This document shows, one piece after another, positions 9,701-19,957 of a stretch of DNA of 44,722 bases (position 1 is its first letter; each line of letters begins with the position of its first letter). The notes below the pieces were generated by a model. The model did no database searches. It was not told where the DNA came from and saw only the letters and a list, made by a program, of their open reading frames with translations. The position numbers and the translations under genes were made by a program. The DNA is from Bacteroidota bacterium (GTDB lineage Bacteria > Bacteroidota > Rhodothermia > Rhodothermales > Salinibacteraceae), in the NCBI GenBank assembly GCA_009908725.1, contig JAAAOT010000141.1, positions 1 through 44,722 on the forward strand. The letters run 5' to 3'.

Positions 9701-10329
9701 ACCTGAATGAGCTGGCGCTCCTGCTCGCCGACCTGTTGAAGCAGATGCAGAATGCGCAGGGTGGAGGGGGCGGCCAGTCCATGCAGCAGATGCTCCAGCA
9801 GATGCAGCAGATGTCAGGGCAGCAGCAAAAGCTGAACAGCCAGATCCAACAGTTTCTGAACGACGTGCAGGGAAACCGGCTCTCGGTCGATCAGCAGGAG
9901 CGTCTGCAGCAGATGGCGCGACAGCAGGCGGAGATCAAGAAAAAGCTGGATGAGCTCGGGCGCGAGAGCGGCATGCGCGACAACGTCCTCGGCGATCTCG
10001 ACCGCATCGCTGAACAGATGGAAGAAACGATTCGAGAACTCCAGCGAGGACGCCAGACCGATCGGACCCTGCAACGCCAGAAGCAGATCCTGACGCGTCT
10101 TCTGAACGCGCAGCGGTCGTTGCGGCAGCAGGGCAAAGATGAGCGCCGTGAAGGGCAACAGCCGGAAGACTATGAGCGACGCTCCCCAGGCGACCTCTCC
10201 CCGCAGGACGAGATCGAACAGCTACGACGAGACCTGATTCGCGCCCTGGACAGCGGCTATGCCCCGGACTACGAGCGGCTGATCAAGCGGTACTTTGAAC
10301 TCCTGGAAGAGCGGCGAGACAACCCGTGA
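6718..10329 (+). CDS. DUF4175 family protein, large membrane-anchored coiled-coil, Gln/Met-rich
   Basis: MSEQTLRLVERLRSRLHDTLRRM... N-terminal TM segments, then long coiled-coil and Q/M-rich stretches (QQQMQQQLQQMSQQMQQMQQSMSGQQQQ), resembling DUF4175. ATG at 6718 preferred over 6577. Confidence 0.85.
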   Translation: MSEQTLRLVERLRSRLHDTLRRMTLARTAWAASIVVGVAALAWLVAAAIEAGFWLDTRPRTLVSGAVAVIVLAAATAFLVRPVAILIGLWSGPSEEAIARRIGERFPDVSDRLLNLLQLASGRASDAPAPMVDAAVRRLGEDVESVPFEQTADFSPARRAARMASLPIVGVLAFLLVAPSTFLGASERLLAPGTAFQRPAPFTVDVYPGDVRLIRGDSLSISVRATGDVPAELRLDLRPTAEGPSSSVVLRPDSAGVFRHTVPGVREDVDYRVASGRVVTGWFRADVEARPLVRSLRLTVQPPGYTGLPARSLDANIGDVTGLPGSTVQLAADLGGPALDSAAVAFDDGSTTALEVEKTSVRGTFRITGDARYRIVLYSATGVRNRDPISYRVSARPDARPSVAFLTPEPDAQLEDDLVAPLRLRLRDDFGFSRIVLHYRLAEQRFGQGQTSFSTMRLPLDNPRQVDQVVDHDWLLAQESGLDLVPGDVVEYYAEVWDNDAFGGAKSSRTATQRLRLASIAEKYRSLDEQQEKTESDLENLRDQADDVRERFDELRNEVRRKQDASWEDRRQLERLREQQESVEKSVSDLAKQVEDMTRQMQEENLTSPETSQKFEELQRVIEEINSPELMDALKQMQESMQNLDLRQMQEAMENFEFDEEQYRQRLERTLELFKQLRRTQKMEELSRRLDELGKTEEQLAEKTSERLEEEENRSEEPADTGGDGDDGESSDDTGAAENESDAQASDASDTDASESGEQAQEEDSVGEAPSDSDRHPSGESSAGANEDLAREQDRARERMQELMDEMQGLADEMKSSPQAPNEQMRQMKQRLEREQLPEQMKQNSRQLRQNQLEDARSGQQQMQQQLQQMSQQMQQMQQSMSGQQQQINLAGVHGALEATLRLSERQESLRTTVRDLSEDSPTLRSYAQDQEQLKSGLLSVSDSLQQLAQQIPQMKRTVQKESGEALRSMNSATEALSDRSAARASGTQKAAMTHLNELALLLADLLKQMQNAQGGGGGQSMQQMLQQMQQMSGQQQKLNSQIQQFLNDVQGNRLSVDQQERLQQMARQQAEIKKKLDELGRESGMRDNVLGDLDRIAEQMEETIRELQRGRQTDRTLQRQKQILTRLLNAQRSLRQQGKDERREGQQPEDYERRSPGDLSPQDEIEQLRRDLIRALDSGYAPDYERLIKRYFELLEERRDNP

Positions 10330-10389
10330 CGCCGGGGTTCGGCGGGCGTCTGTCGCGTCGAATGCTCCCGACGTAGCTACCGGATGGAC

Positions 10390-10857
10390 CTACAGGAAAT
10401 GCTTATCTACGTCCGGGGAAGGCATCCGGCAGGCGTCGCGCTCGCCGAACCACCGGTACCGATTGGTGGCGACGACGTCGTAGATGTAGTCGCGAAGCGG
10501 GCGGGGAACGGCCAGGAACGCCATCGCGAGGGGCCACGGCGCCGGCAGGTGAAGTGCGACCCGGAGAGCAGCCGTCGACTTCCGATAGACCTGGCCATTT
10601 TCAATCAGAACGACGCTGTCCATGGCCTCAGGGTCGATCTCGAACGCCTCCACGTACGGAGCGGCTTCGTCCGATTGAAGCGCTGCCATCTGGAAGTAGG
10701 CGTTTTCGTCGTGATCAATGACGAAGTTGACGAACCCATTGCAGAGGTTGCAGACGCCGTCGAACAGCAGGACACCGTGATTCCTGAGAACGGCAGAGTC
10801 GAGGCGCCCGTCGGATGCATGGCCGTTTGTCTCGAGCGTCGAAGCGTCAAGCTCCAT
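10390..10857 (-). CDS. DCC family thiol-disulfide oxidoreductase (DUF393)
   Basis: ...GVLLFDGVCNLCNGFVNFVIDHDENAYFQMAALQSD...: DxxCxxC motif at the N-terminus and ...VVATNRYRWFGERDACRMPS at the C-terminus are typical of DCC proteins. Confidence 0.9.
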   Translation of the reverse strand: MELDASTLETNGHASDGRLDSAVLRNHGVLLFDGVCNLCNGFVNFVIDHDENAYFQMAALQSDEAAPYVEAFEIDPEAMDSVVLIENGQVYRKSTAALRVALHLPAPWPLAMAFLAVPRPLRDYIYDVVATNRYRWFGERDACRMPSPDVDKHFL

Positions 10858-11463
10858 AACCGGTGATCGGTAGAAAAGGGGTAGAGGACGGGTCCGGGCA
10901 CGCACGTCGCCCCGGTGGAGGACTTCCAACCTCCCGTCGCTGGATCGAGTTTCCCCGGGAGGGGCTGGCCGTATTCCCGGCGCGTGCCTGTGTTTCAGTC
11001 GGGAGGTCGCAGGTCTCCAAGCTCTGGCGGAGCTACGTATGCGCACAGGCGCGCCGGGCAGATCTAACCAGACCTGAAATAGGCCTGAACCCGGGCGTGA
11101 AGCACCGGCTTTCGTCTTAGATTGATGCAATAGAGCCGCTGTGGGCCATCTATAGATTGAATTTAAGGCCGGTCAGCGTTACATTCCATCATACTTCGTT
11201 CCGGCTCCGGTGCGTCCGCATCCAACGTGTTACGGTCTCTCTGCACACGGTCTTCCGTCGATCGGTACACCGCCACGGCGAAGTCGATGAGTCCGATCCG
11301 TCCGCCCTCGTGGTTCCCTGTTTCGGCCCGGGACTGCGATGCGACCGGTCGGCGCCTCCCGACGCTACGACCCCTCCGCGGCCCGCTCTACCGGTCATCC
11401 CACGCTTCGCCGCGGCCCCGACGCTTCCCCGCGAACGTTTACTCAAAAACAAACCACGCCAGT

Positions 11464-12231
11464 ATGGCCCGTTCCACACGTATCCTGTTTGTCGCCGGTG
11501 AGGTTGCCCCCTTTACCGAAATCACCGAGATCTCCGGGCTGACGCGGTCTCTGCCGGAAGCCCTGCAGGAAGTCGGCGATTACGACGCCCGGCTCATGAT
11601 GCCTCGCTACGGCACAATCAGCGAGCGGAAGCACAATCTTCACGAAGTGATCCGGCTGTCGGGTACACCCGTCCCCATGGGAGATGAGGACGACGAGGTC
11701 ACGGTGAAGGTGGCGTCGATCCCCGACACGCGGGTGCAGGTCTACTTCATGGACCACGAGGAATACTTCGGCCGCGACGCCGTCTATCGCAACGAAGACG
11801 GCGATGCCTTCGACGACAACCCGCGCCGCGCTGCGTTCTTCAACCGGGCCGTCATCGAAACCGTCTGCAAGCTGCGCTGGGGGCCGGAGGTCATTCATGC
11901 ATTCGGATGGATCAGCGGTCTCGTTCCGCTCCTCCTCGCCACGGAATTTGCCGATCAGGAGTTGCTCGAGAACACGAAGGTCGTTTTCACGCCGGACGAA
12001 CTCGACGAGCAGGCCACCGTCACCGACGAGGTCGCCGACGCCCTCGGCCTCGACGTCGACAATCTGCCGGCCTCTCTCACGGAAATGGCCACGCGCTTTT
12101 CGGACATCGTCATCAACCCGCCCAGCATGGGCGCCGTGGAAGGAGCCTCCGTCTTCACTGAAACGGACGAGGATCGCGGCCAGCAGCTCGCCGATCTGTA
12201 CACGCAGATGCTGAGTGAAGTCCCTGCGTAA
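11464..12231 (+). CDS. glycogen/starch synthase-like protein, GT5 N-terminal domain only
   Basis: ATG at 11464; MARSTRILFVAGEVAPFTEITEISGLTRSLPEALQEVGDYDARLMMPRYGTISERKHNLHEVIRLSG... 255 aa, ends before a GT-B C-terminal domain. Confidence 0.85.
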   Translation: MARSTRILFVAGEVAPFTEITEISGLTRSLPEALQEVGDYDARLMMPRYGTISERKHNLHEVIRLSGTPVPMGDEDDEVTVKVASIPDTRVQVYFMDHEEYFGRDAVYRNEDGDAFDDNPRRAAFFNRAVIETVCKLRWGPEVIHAFGWISGLVPLLLATEFADQELLENTKVVFTPDELDEQATVTDEVADALGLDVDNLPASLTEMATRFSDIVINPPSMGAVEGASVFTETDEDRGQQLADLYTQMLSEVPA

Positions 12232-12290
12232 CTTTTTGCGGCTGTGAAACCGCGCGCGAACGGGTCGCATTAACACGCGTGGTTCCGACG

Positions 12291-12323
12291 AACCCCATCG
12301 GCGCTCGCGTCGGATGGGGTTTT
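12291..12323 (+). terminator. rho-independent terminator
   Basis: AACCCCATC-GGCGCTCGCGTCG-GATGGGGTT-TT: 9-bp perfect stem with T run. Confidence 0.75.
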
Positions 12324-12584
12324 CGGCTGTCTGGGCCCTCCGTTCCCGTTCCCCCGCGCCCGGAGGTGGGTGTCCGCGGACGGTCGTCTGGTCCCGCCCT
12401 CCCCTCGCTGCGTTGCTGAGCGCCATGGGCGCGGATGCGCGTTCCCCGTGCGCCAGCCGACCAATTTCGGCACATACGAATCCGTCCGCACCTCGCGTTG
12501 TATGCAGGAAGGCTTGCCCAGATCGGGATGAGCGGCGGCCGCCCCCATTGTCCTTTGCACGAACCCGTGTATTCTGCCTTGCCC

Positions 12585-13877
12585 ATGACGTATCGTTGTT
12601 TTCTCGCCGCCCTCTTCAGCGGTGCACTGCTTCTCAGCCTCTCCGCGTGTGACGACTCTTCCACCGTGGGACTCGGCGTCGGACCCGATTCGCTGGAGGG
12701 CGGCCAGCCGGTGACGGTCACGGCCTCCCCCGATACGTTCGATACCTTCACTGAGGTAGACGTTACCAGCCAGGTCGCCAGCAGCACCGACAGCATCCCG
12801 TCCAACGGCCATCGCATCCTCGTCGGAGCGGTCGACGATCCCCTCGTCGGGACGGTCGTGACACGCGGACACATCGACTTCCGCCAGCCTGACGATGTCG
12901 GCAACTTCGAGTCGATCGACGGCGTCAATCTCGTCCTCCAGACCGAGTACCGGTACGGCGACACCTCCAGCGTCCAGACCATCGACGTGCGCGAAGCCGA
13001 CACGGAGATTCAGTCGGACTGGACGGCCGATGAGACGGGTATCACCTTCGGCGACGTCATTACCTCCTTCGACATCGCTGCGTCCGACACGACCGTGACG
13101 GTGTCGCTTCCCAGTAGTTGGGTGGCAGCCAACGGGCCAACGCTTTTCTCCACCAGCACGGGCAGTGATAGCTACGACGACCTCTTCGAAGGTCTCGTCC
13201 TGACCACGCAGTCCGGCAACCGGGTCACCGGCTTCGACCGAGAGTCCAGCTTCCTCCAGGTCGCCTACCAACCCGCGGCCAACGTGCAGGACACGCTCGA
13301 GTACGACGGCGCCAAGTCGTTCACGCACATCGAGCGGACCACGACGGCGTCTCCCCCCAGCGGCACCGAACTCCTGCAGGACGGGCTTGGGACGAATCTC
13401 GTCACCAACTTCGACTTCAACGATTCGCCCTTCGACGAACTGGGAGTTGTGCCGGTCAACCGAGCCGAACTCGTGCTCCCGATCGACAGCACCGCACTCG
13501 AACAGTCTACGCCCGCGAACTTCGTCCGCCCCTCCCTGGAAGGCATTTTCCTCCGGGCGCGGGCCGTTGACAGTCTCCGCGCGGAAACGAGCACGGGCGA
13601 ACTCAGCCTGTGCCGCTCCCTGGGCCTGCAGACCACCGTCGAATCCTCCTGCCTGATTGACCTCTCGCTGACCAGCACCGGCCTGGGCGCCCCGAACAGT
13701 GCGATGCGCCGCATCGTCGAGCGGACGCTGCTGGAGGAAGCCCCTCTGTTCGACCGGTACGTCCTGGAACTCAACGCCGGGGAGCCGACGATCACGCCCC
13801 TGCTTCTGTCGACCCCGGACGCAACCAACGAAAACAACCGACCGCGCCTGCAGGTAACCGTCGTCCCGCAGAATTAG
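12585..13877 (+). CDS. DUF4270 domain-containing lipoprotein
   Basis: MTYRCFLAALFSGALLLSLSACDDSSTVGLGVGPDSLEGGQPVTVTASPDTFDTFTEVDVTSQVASSTDSIPSNGHRILVGAVDDPLVGTV...: lipobox LSAC and the DUF4270 'LLVGxxxDPxxGxv' pattern. Confidence 0.85.
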   Translation: MTYRCFLAALFSGALLLSLSACDDSSTVGLGVGPDSLEGGQPVTVTASPDTFDTFTEVDVTSQVASSTDSIPSNGHRILVGAVDDPLVGTVVTRGHIDFRQPDDVGNFESIDGVNLVLQTEYRYGDTSSVQTIDVREADTEIQSDWTADETGITFGDVITSFDIAASDTTVTVSLPSSWVAANGPTLFSTSTGSDSYDDLFEGLVLTTQSGNRVTGFDRESSFLQVAYQPAANVQDTLEYDGAKSFTHIERTTTASPPSGTELLQDGLGTNLVTNFDFNDSPFDELGVVPVNRAELVLPIDSTALEQSTPANFVRPSLEGIFLRARAVDSLRAETSTGELSLCRSLGLQTTVESSCLIDLSLTSTGLGAPNSAMRRIVERTLLEEAPLFDRYVLELNAGEPTITPLLLSTPDATNENNRPRLQVTVVPQN

Positions 13878-13961
13878 CGCACGTTTCCGTCCCTCCGCCG
13901 CGGGCGGGGTGCCCCGCCTGCCGACCGCGACCTGTCTTCTCACGACTCCCGATACCGCTCG

Positions 13962-15311
13962 ATGCGTCTTTCGCTTCCCTCCGATTCTGTCTGCTGGACC
14001 CGGCTCGTCTGCACCGTGCTGCTCGCGGTGCTGACGGCCGCACCGGCCGCCGCGCAGTCCTCCGGCGATGGCAGCTTCTACTCTCGCTACGGCATCGGCA
14101 TGCTGGAAACGTTCTCCTCCCCGCAGAGTGAGGCGCTCGGCCAGGGTGCGTTCGCACTTCGTACGACCAACTACAACCCGTCGGCGAACCCGGCGCTCTG
14201 GGCCGATCAGGTGTTCACACGCGCAACGGGCTCGATCCGCGTCAACGTGATCAACGCCCAGTCGCCATCCGGCGAGTCCGCAGTCCTCGGCGCGGGATCG
14301 CTCGAAGCGCTACAGATTAGCTTCCCGATCTACACCTCGCGCCTGGGCGTCGGTCTCGTCCTGCAGCCGTACTCGACCAGTAACTACGAGGTCTTTCGGC
14401 AGGGCACGGTCGACATCGGTGTGGGGGACGTCACCGAGGCATCCTACGAAACCGCATATGAAGGACGGGGCGGCCTCTACCTCTTCCGGAGCGGCCTCGG
14501 CGGCCGCATCACCAATAACGTGCGCGTCGGCGCCACCGTGGACGTGATCTTCGGCAGCGTGAAAAACACGATCCGGACCCGCTTCCCCAACATCACCGCG
14601 GCGACGCTCAGCCCGAGCGTGTCCACCGTCCAGACCCGCGTGAGCGGCGTCACCAGCACGCTGGGATCGCAGTTCTCGTTCTTCGACGTGCTGCAGGAAA
14701 ACGATATTCTGGGCATCGGCGCAAGCGTGACGCTGCCGGCGAACCTGACCGGCGATCGCGTCCGGACGCTCGATGAAAGCCTGGATGCCGACACGGTAGC
14801 CGTCTCGAAGGGCGATCTGTCGATACCGTACGAGATCAAAGCCGGCGTCGCCTACCATATGGGCGAGCGATGGAAATTCGTGGCAGACGGCGTCTACGCG
14901 CCGTGGAGCACGTTCGACGCAACGTTCGGCTCGGACGCCCCGTCTCTCGGGCGCTTCCCGATCGGCGGCGAGGGCACAATGAACGACCGCTGGCGCGTAT
15001 CCACAGGATCGGAGTTCATCCCGGCCGGGGACGACCGGTTCCAAAGCTACTTCGCGCGGACCGGTTACCGTCTCGGTACATATGTGGAGCAACAGTATAC
15101 GACGTCGGATCCCGGTACGAACGTGTACGTTATGGGAGCAACGGGAGGACTGAGCCTCCCCACAGCAGTGCCTGGCACACGTGTTGACCTTACGTTTCAC
15201 GTGGGAACGCGAGGAGCAACGCAGTCCAACCTCATTCGCGACGTATTTTACGGCGGATCGCTCGCAATCAGCATTGGCGAGCGCTGGTTCCAGAAGCCGA
15301 AGCTTCGATAG
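13962..15311 (+). CDS. outer membrane beta-barrel protein, FadL/OmpP1-like layout
   Basis: Signal peptide ...LLAVLTAAPAAAQSSGDGSFYSRYGIGMLETFSSPQSEALGQGAFALRTTNYNPSANPALWADQVFTRATGS..., C-terminus ...FYGGSLAISIGERWFQKPKLR. Confidence 0.75.
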   Translation: MRLSLPSDSVCWTRLVCTVLLAVLTAAPAAAQSSGDGSFYSRYGIGMLETFSSPQSEALGQGAFALRTTNYNPSANPALWADQVFTRATGSIRVNVINAQSPSGESAVLGAGSLEALQISFPIYTSRLGVGLVLQPYSTSNYEVFRQGTVDIGVGDVTEASYETAYEGRGGLYLFRSGLGGRITNNVRVGATVDVIFGSVKNTIRTRFPNITAATLSPSVSTVQTRVSGVTSTLGSQFSFFDVLQENDILGIGASVTLPANLTGDRVRTLDESLDADTVAVSKGDLSIPYEIKAGVAYHMGERWKFVADGVYAPWSTFDATFGSDAPSLGRFPIGGEGTMNDRWRVSTGSEFIPAGDDRFQSYFARTGYRLGTYVEQQYTTSDPGTNVYVMGATGGLSLPTAVPGTRVDLTFHVGTRGATQSNLIRDVFYGGSLAISIGERWFQKPKLR

Positions 15312-15397
15312 TCCCCGTCGCGGGAGCGCCAGGCTCACCTTCGCGCGTCCATCCAAGTACACACATTCAGTTGCCGACTGTTTATAACAGTAGACAC

Positions 15398-16774
15398 ATG
15401 AGCACCCAATCCACCCAACCGGCCTCGTTTTCTGTGAGGATCCTGCAAACCGCTGTCGCGGCGCTGTTTGCCTCGCTGCTCGTGACGGCGCTCACACCCA
15501 GCACGGCTATGGCGCAGACGCAGGGCGATAACAGCCCAAGTCAGCAGGACAAAGCCATGCACTACAGCCTCTACTACGAGAACCTGAAAAACGAGAACTT
15601 CGCCGACGCGCGTCCGGACCTTCGGTGGATCCTGGATCATGCTCCCGGCTTCCCCAAAAACGACGACCGCAACTACGAGCGGGCGGTCGAACTGTATGCC
15701 GGTCTGGCCGAGCGAGCGGAGGACGAGAACCAGCAGCGTGCCTACATCGATACGGCCGCAACCATCCTGCGGACCGCACCCGAGAAGATGGAAGCTGCCG
15801 GCCTCTCCTACGACAAATACGAGTGGGAAATTGAGAAGGGTCGCTTCCTCCAGATTCACGGCGACATCGTCCCGGAAGGCGTTGAGGGACTGAAAACTTC
15901 ACCGTATCACTACGAGAAGGCGTTCGGTCTCGCCCCGGAGCGCATCGACCCGTACTTCATCAACCAGGTCATTCAGGGCTACGCAGAAGCCAACAAGCAG
16001 GAAGAAGCGCTGTCCTTTATGGAACAGGTGCAGGCGAAACGCGGTGACGACGAGGATGTCACCAAAATTCTGTCCAAGGCCCGCGAGGACATCTTCGGTA
16101 AGAACCCGCAGGCCCGGATCGACTTCCTGAAGAAGAAGCTCGAGCAGAACCCCGGCGACTCTGAGACGCAGAAGCAGCTGTTCGACGTCCTGACCGTCGA
16201 GGGCTACGTTCAGGAAGCGTCGCAGATCGCCGAGCAACTGCTCCAAACGGGCGACCTTCCGGCCGAAACGTACCGGTCGATCGCAGAGATGCAGTTGAAG
16301 GACGGGCGTCCTGCTGACGCGTTTGGAACGTACGAGAAAGCGCTGAACGCGGGCGCCGATCTCTCAGCCCAGGACTACTTCAACATGGGTACGGCGATGC
16401 GCCGCACCGGCGACCTTGCCCAGGCCCGTCGCTACTACCGTGAAGCCATTAACGCCAAATCGGACTTCGGCCAGGCTTACTTGGCTATTGGCGATGTCTA
16501 CGTCGCCGCTGTCTCGGAGTGCGGTGGAAGCAAGATGACGCGGAAGGACAAGGCGGTGTACTGGCTGGCGATCGACATGTACGAGCGCGCTAAGCAGGTC
16601 GACTCGAACCTAGCCTCGACCGCCAACAACAACATCCAGACGTACCGCCGATACATGCCCACGCAGGAAGACATCTTCTACGTGGACGAGTGGGAGGTGG
16701 GTCAGAGCATCCGGATCGACTACGGATGCTACTCTTGGATCAACGAGTCCACCACCGTCCGCCAGCCGGTGTAG
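15398..16774 (+). CDS. secreted tetratricopeptide repeat protein
   Basis: ATG at 15398; signal peptide (LVTALTPSTAMAQ), then TPR-like repeats (DAFGTYEKALNAGADLSAQDYFNMGTAMRRTGDLAQARRYYREAINAKSDFGQAYLAIGDVYVAA). Confidence 0.85.
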   Translation: MSTQSTQPASFSVRILQTAVAALFASLLVTALTPSTAMAQTQGDNSPSQQDKAMHYSLYYENLKNENFADARPDLRWILDHAPGFPKNDDRNYERAVELYAGLAERAEDENQQRAYIDTAATILRTAPEKMEAAGLSYDKYEWEIEKGRFLQIHGDIVPEGVEGLKTSPYHYEKAFGLAPERIDPYFINQVIQGYAEANKQEEALSFMEQVQAKRGDDEDVTKILSKAREDIFGKNPQARIDFLKKKLEQNPGDSETQKQLFDVLTVEGYVQEASQIAEQLLQTGDLPAETYRSIAEMQLKDGRPADAFGTYEKALNAGADLSAQDYFNMGTAMRRTGDLAQARRYYREAINAKSDFGQAYLAIGDVYVAAVSECGGSKMTRKDKAVYWLAIDMYERAKQVDSNLASTANNNIQTYRRYMPTQEDIFYVDEWEVGQSIRIDYGCYSWINESTTVRQPV

Positions 16775-16813
16775 TGCGGCCAATTCTTACCACACCGGGA
16801 TAAACCCCGGTTC

Positions 16814-16847
16814 AACCGGCAGATCCTTCGGGGTCTGCCGGTTTTTT
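16814..16847 (+). terminator. rho-independent terminator
   Basis: AACCGGCAGA-TCCTTCGGGG-TCTGCCGGTTTTTT: 10-bp perfect stem plus T6. Confidence 0.9.
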
Positions 16848-16922
16848 GATGGGTGCAGCAGTTTATCGGCCTGACAAACAGTCCCCCGGCCAGACGACGC
16901 CGGGCACACCGGAGGAGGTTGA

Positions 16923-18380
<1,458 letters not shown>

Positions 18381-18446
18381 TTTGATCGCGCGGCCGCCGG
18401 CCCATTCCAGATTTCGGGCTTTTCCCCCCGCAGTTCCTGCACCACC

Positions 18447-18746
18447 ATGGTACGCTCTCTCCCCGTATCGCTGTCGAGCCTTCGCCGCTGGCTCATTGTC
18501 GGTGGCGTCGTCTTCCTCGTGCTGTGGATTCTGTTCTTCGATAGCCACAGCCTGCTTCAGCGCTATCGCTGGCATGCCGAGCACGAGCGTCTCACGCAGG
18601 AAAACGCCAGGCTCATGCAGGAAACGGAGCGCCTGCGCAAGCAGCTCGAAGAGCCGCTCTCGGATGAGACCGTGGAGCGTATCGCCCGCGAGGAGTACGG
18701 CATGATTCGGCCGGGTGAAACCGTCTATCGGATCGAACGCAAGTAG
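18447..18746 (+). CDS. septum formation initiator family protein (FtsB/DivIC-like)
   Basis: 99 aa; single TM then coiled-coil: RRWLIVGGVVFLVLWILFFDSHSLLQRYRWHAEHERLTQENARLMQETERLRKQLEEPLSDETVERIAREEYGMIRPGETVYRI. Directly downstream of eno. Confidence 0.9.
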   Translation: MVRSLPVSLSSLRRWLIVGGVVFLVLWILFFDSHSLLQRYRWHAEHERLTQENARLMQETERLRKQLEEPLSDETVERIAREEYGMIRPGETVYRIERK

Positions 18747-18797
18747 GCGCTGGCATTCTCGACACACCTTCTTTCTCTCCCGCATTACCGCCCGTGC

Positions 18798-19772
18798 ATG
18801 AGCGCCTACGCCGTCGGCATCGACCTCGGAGGTACCAACCTCAAAGCCGCTCTCGTCAGCGAAGACGAAGGGGTTGTACAGTCCATCCAGCATCCCACGG
18901 AAGCAGCTGAAGGCCCGGATCAGGTCGTGAGCCGCATGATCGAGGCGGCTCGGTCGCTGATGGAGGATGCGCCTGGCGATGTCGGCGGAATCGGCATCGG
19001 ATCGCCCGGAGCGATCAACTGGGAACGGACGACCGTCAGTCAACCGCCGAACTTTCCGGGATGGGAAAGGGTCAACCTGCGGGAGGCCCTCTCCGAGGTC
19101 GCGGGCGATCGGCCGGTTATCGTAGAGAACGATGCCAACGTTGCCGCCCTCGGATCTGCGTTCTACGGGGCCGGGCGGCCGCATGACTCGTTCGTCATGG
19201 CCACGCTCGGGACCGGCGTCGGAGGTGCGATCATCTACCAGAACCGCATGTTTCGGGGAAGCACCGGCGCGGCCGGAGAAATCGGTCATATGACGATCGA
19301 CTACGAGGGCCCTATCGCAAACTCCGGCGTTGCAGGTGCAATCGAAGCCTACGCCGGTCAGAACTTCCTGACGCGCCATGCGCGGTACCGCCTGATCAAC
19401 CACCCCGATAGCCGCGTCTACGACCTCGCCGGAGAGAATCTGGCTGACCTCACGCCGAAGCTGCTCTTCGAGGCAGCCGAGGACGGTGATCACGCCGCTC
19501 AGGAAATCTTCGCCTGGGTCGGCCACAAACTCGGATGCGCGCTCGGATCGGCCGTCAATCTCCTCGACATCCGGGTTATCGTCGTGGGCGGGGGCATCTC
19601 TGCCGCGGGGGACTACATCCTTGAGCCTGCACGCGAGTCCTTCCAGCGCTACGTCGCCACGGCCCTCCGCGACGGCCTCTGCATCGAACAGGAGGATCGC
19701 GGGAACGAAGTGGGGCTCCTGGGCGCCGCGCAGATGATCTTTTCGGGGGAAGACGCGCACGTCGGAGACTGA
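18798..19772 (+). CDS. ROK family protein (glucokinase-like)
   Basis: MSAYAVGIDLGGTNLKAALVSEDEG...; GIGSPGAINWER; VENDANVAALGSAFYGAG; TLGTGVGGAIIYQNRMFRGSTGAAGEIGHMTID. Confidence 0.93.
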   Translation: MSAYAVGIDLGGTNLKAALVSEDEGVVQSIQHPTEAAEGPDQVVSRMIEAARSLMEDAPGDVGGIGIGSPGAINWERTTVSQPPNFPGWERVNLREALSEVAGDRPVIVENDANVAALGSAFYGAGRPHDSFVMATLGTGVGGAIIYQNRMFRGSTGAAGEIGHMTIDYEGPIANSGVAGAIEAYAGQNFLTRHARYRLINHPDSRVYDLAGENLADLTPKLLFEAAEDGDHAAQEIFAWVGHKLGCALGSAVNLLDIRVIVVGGGISAAGDYILEPARESFQRYVATALRDGLCIEQEDRGNEVGLLGAAQMIFSGEDAHVGD

Positions 19773-19957
19773 ACCTCCGATGCCTGCGCACCGGTGCCAG
19801 CTGCGCCCCCCGATTGGATGTCGCTCCGCCGCTGACCGTTGATCATGGCGTCCTGAGGCGATGATCCGAATACGAAATGATGCACCACGGGCGTTTCGCC
19901 TCTCCACCCTTCATCTCCGCCGACCCGGTTTCCCCCGCTGCATCCGCACTGCTCCTG

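Noticed and set aside
12270-13943. 557-aa minus-strand ORF opposite the DUF4270 gene
   Set aside because: Shadow ORF; the plus strand encodes a signal peptide, lipobox and DUF4270 pattern.
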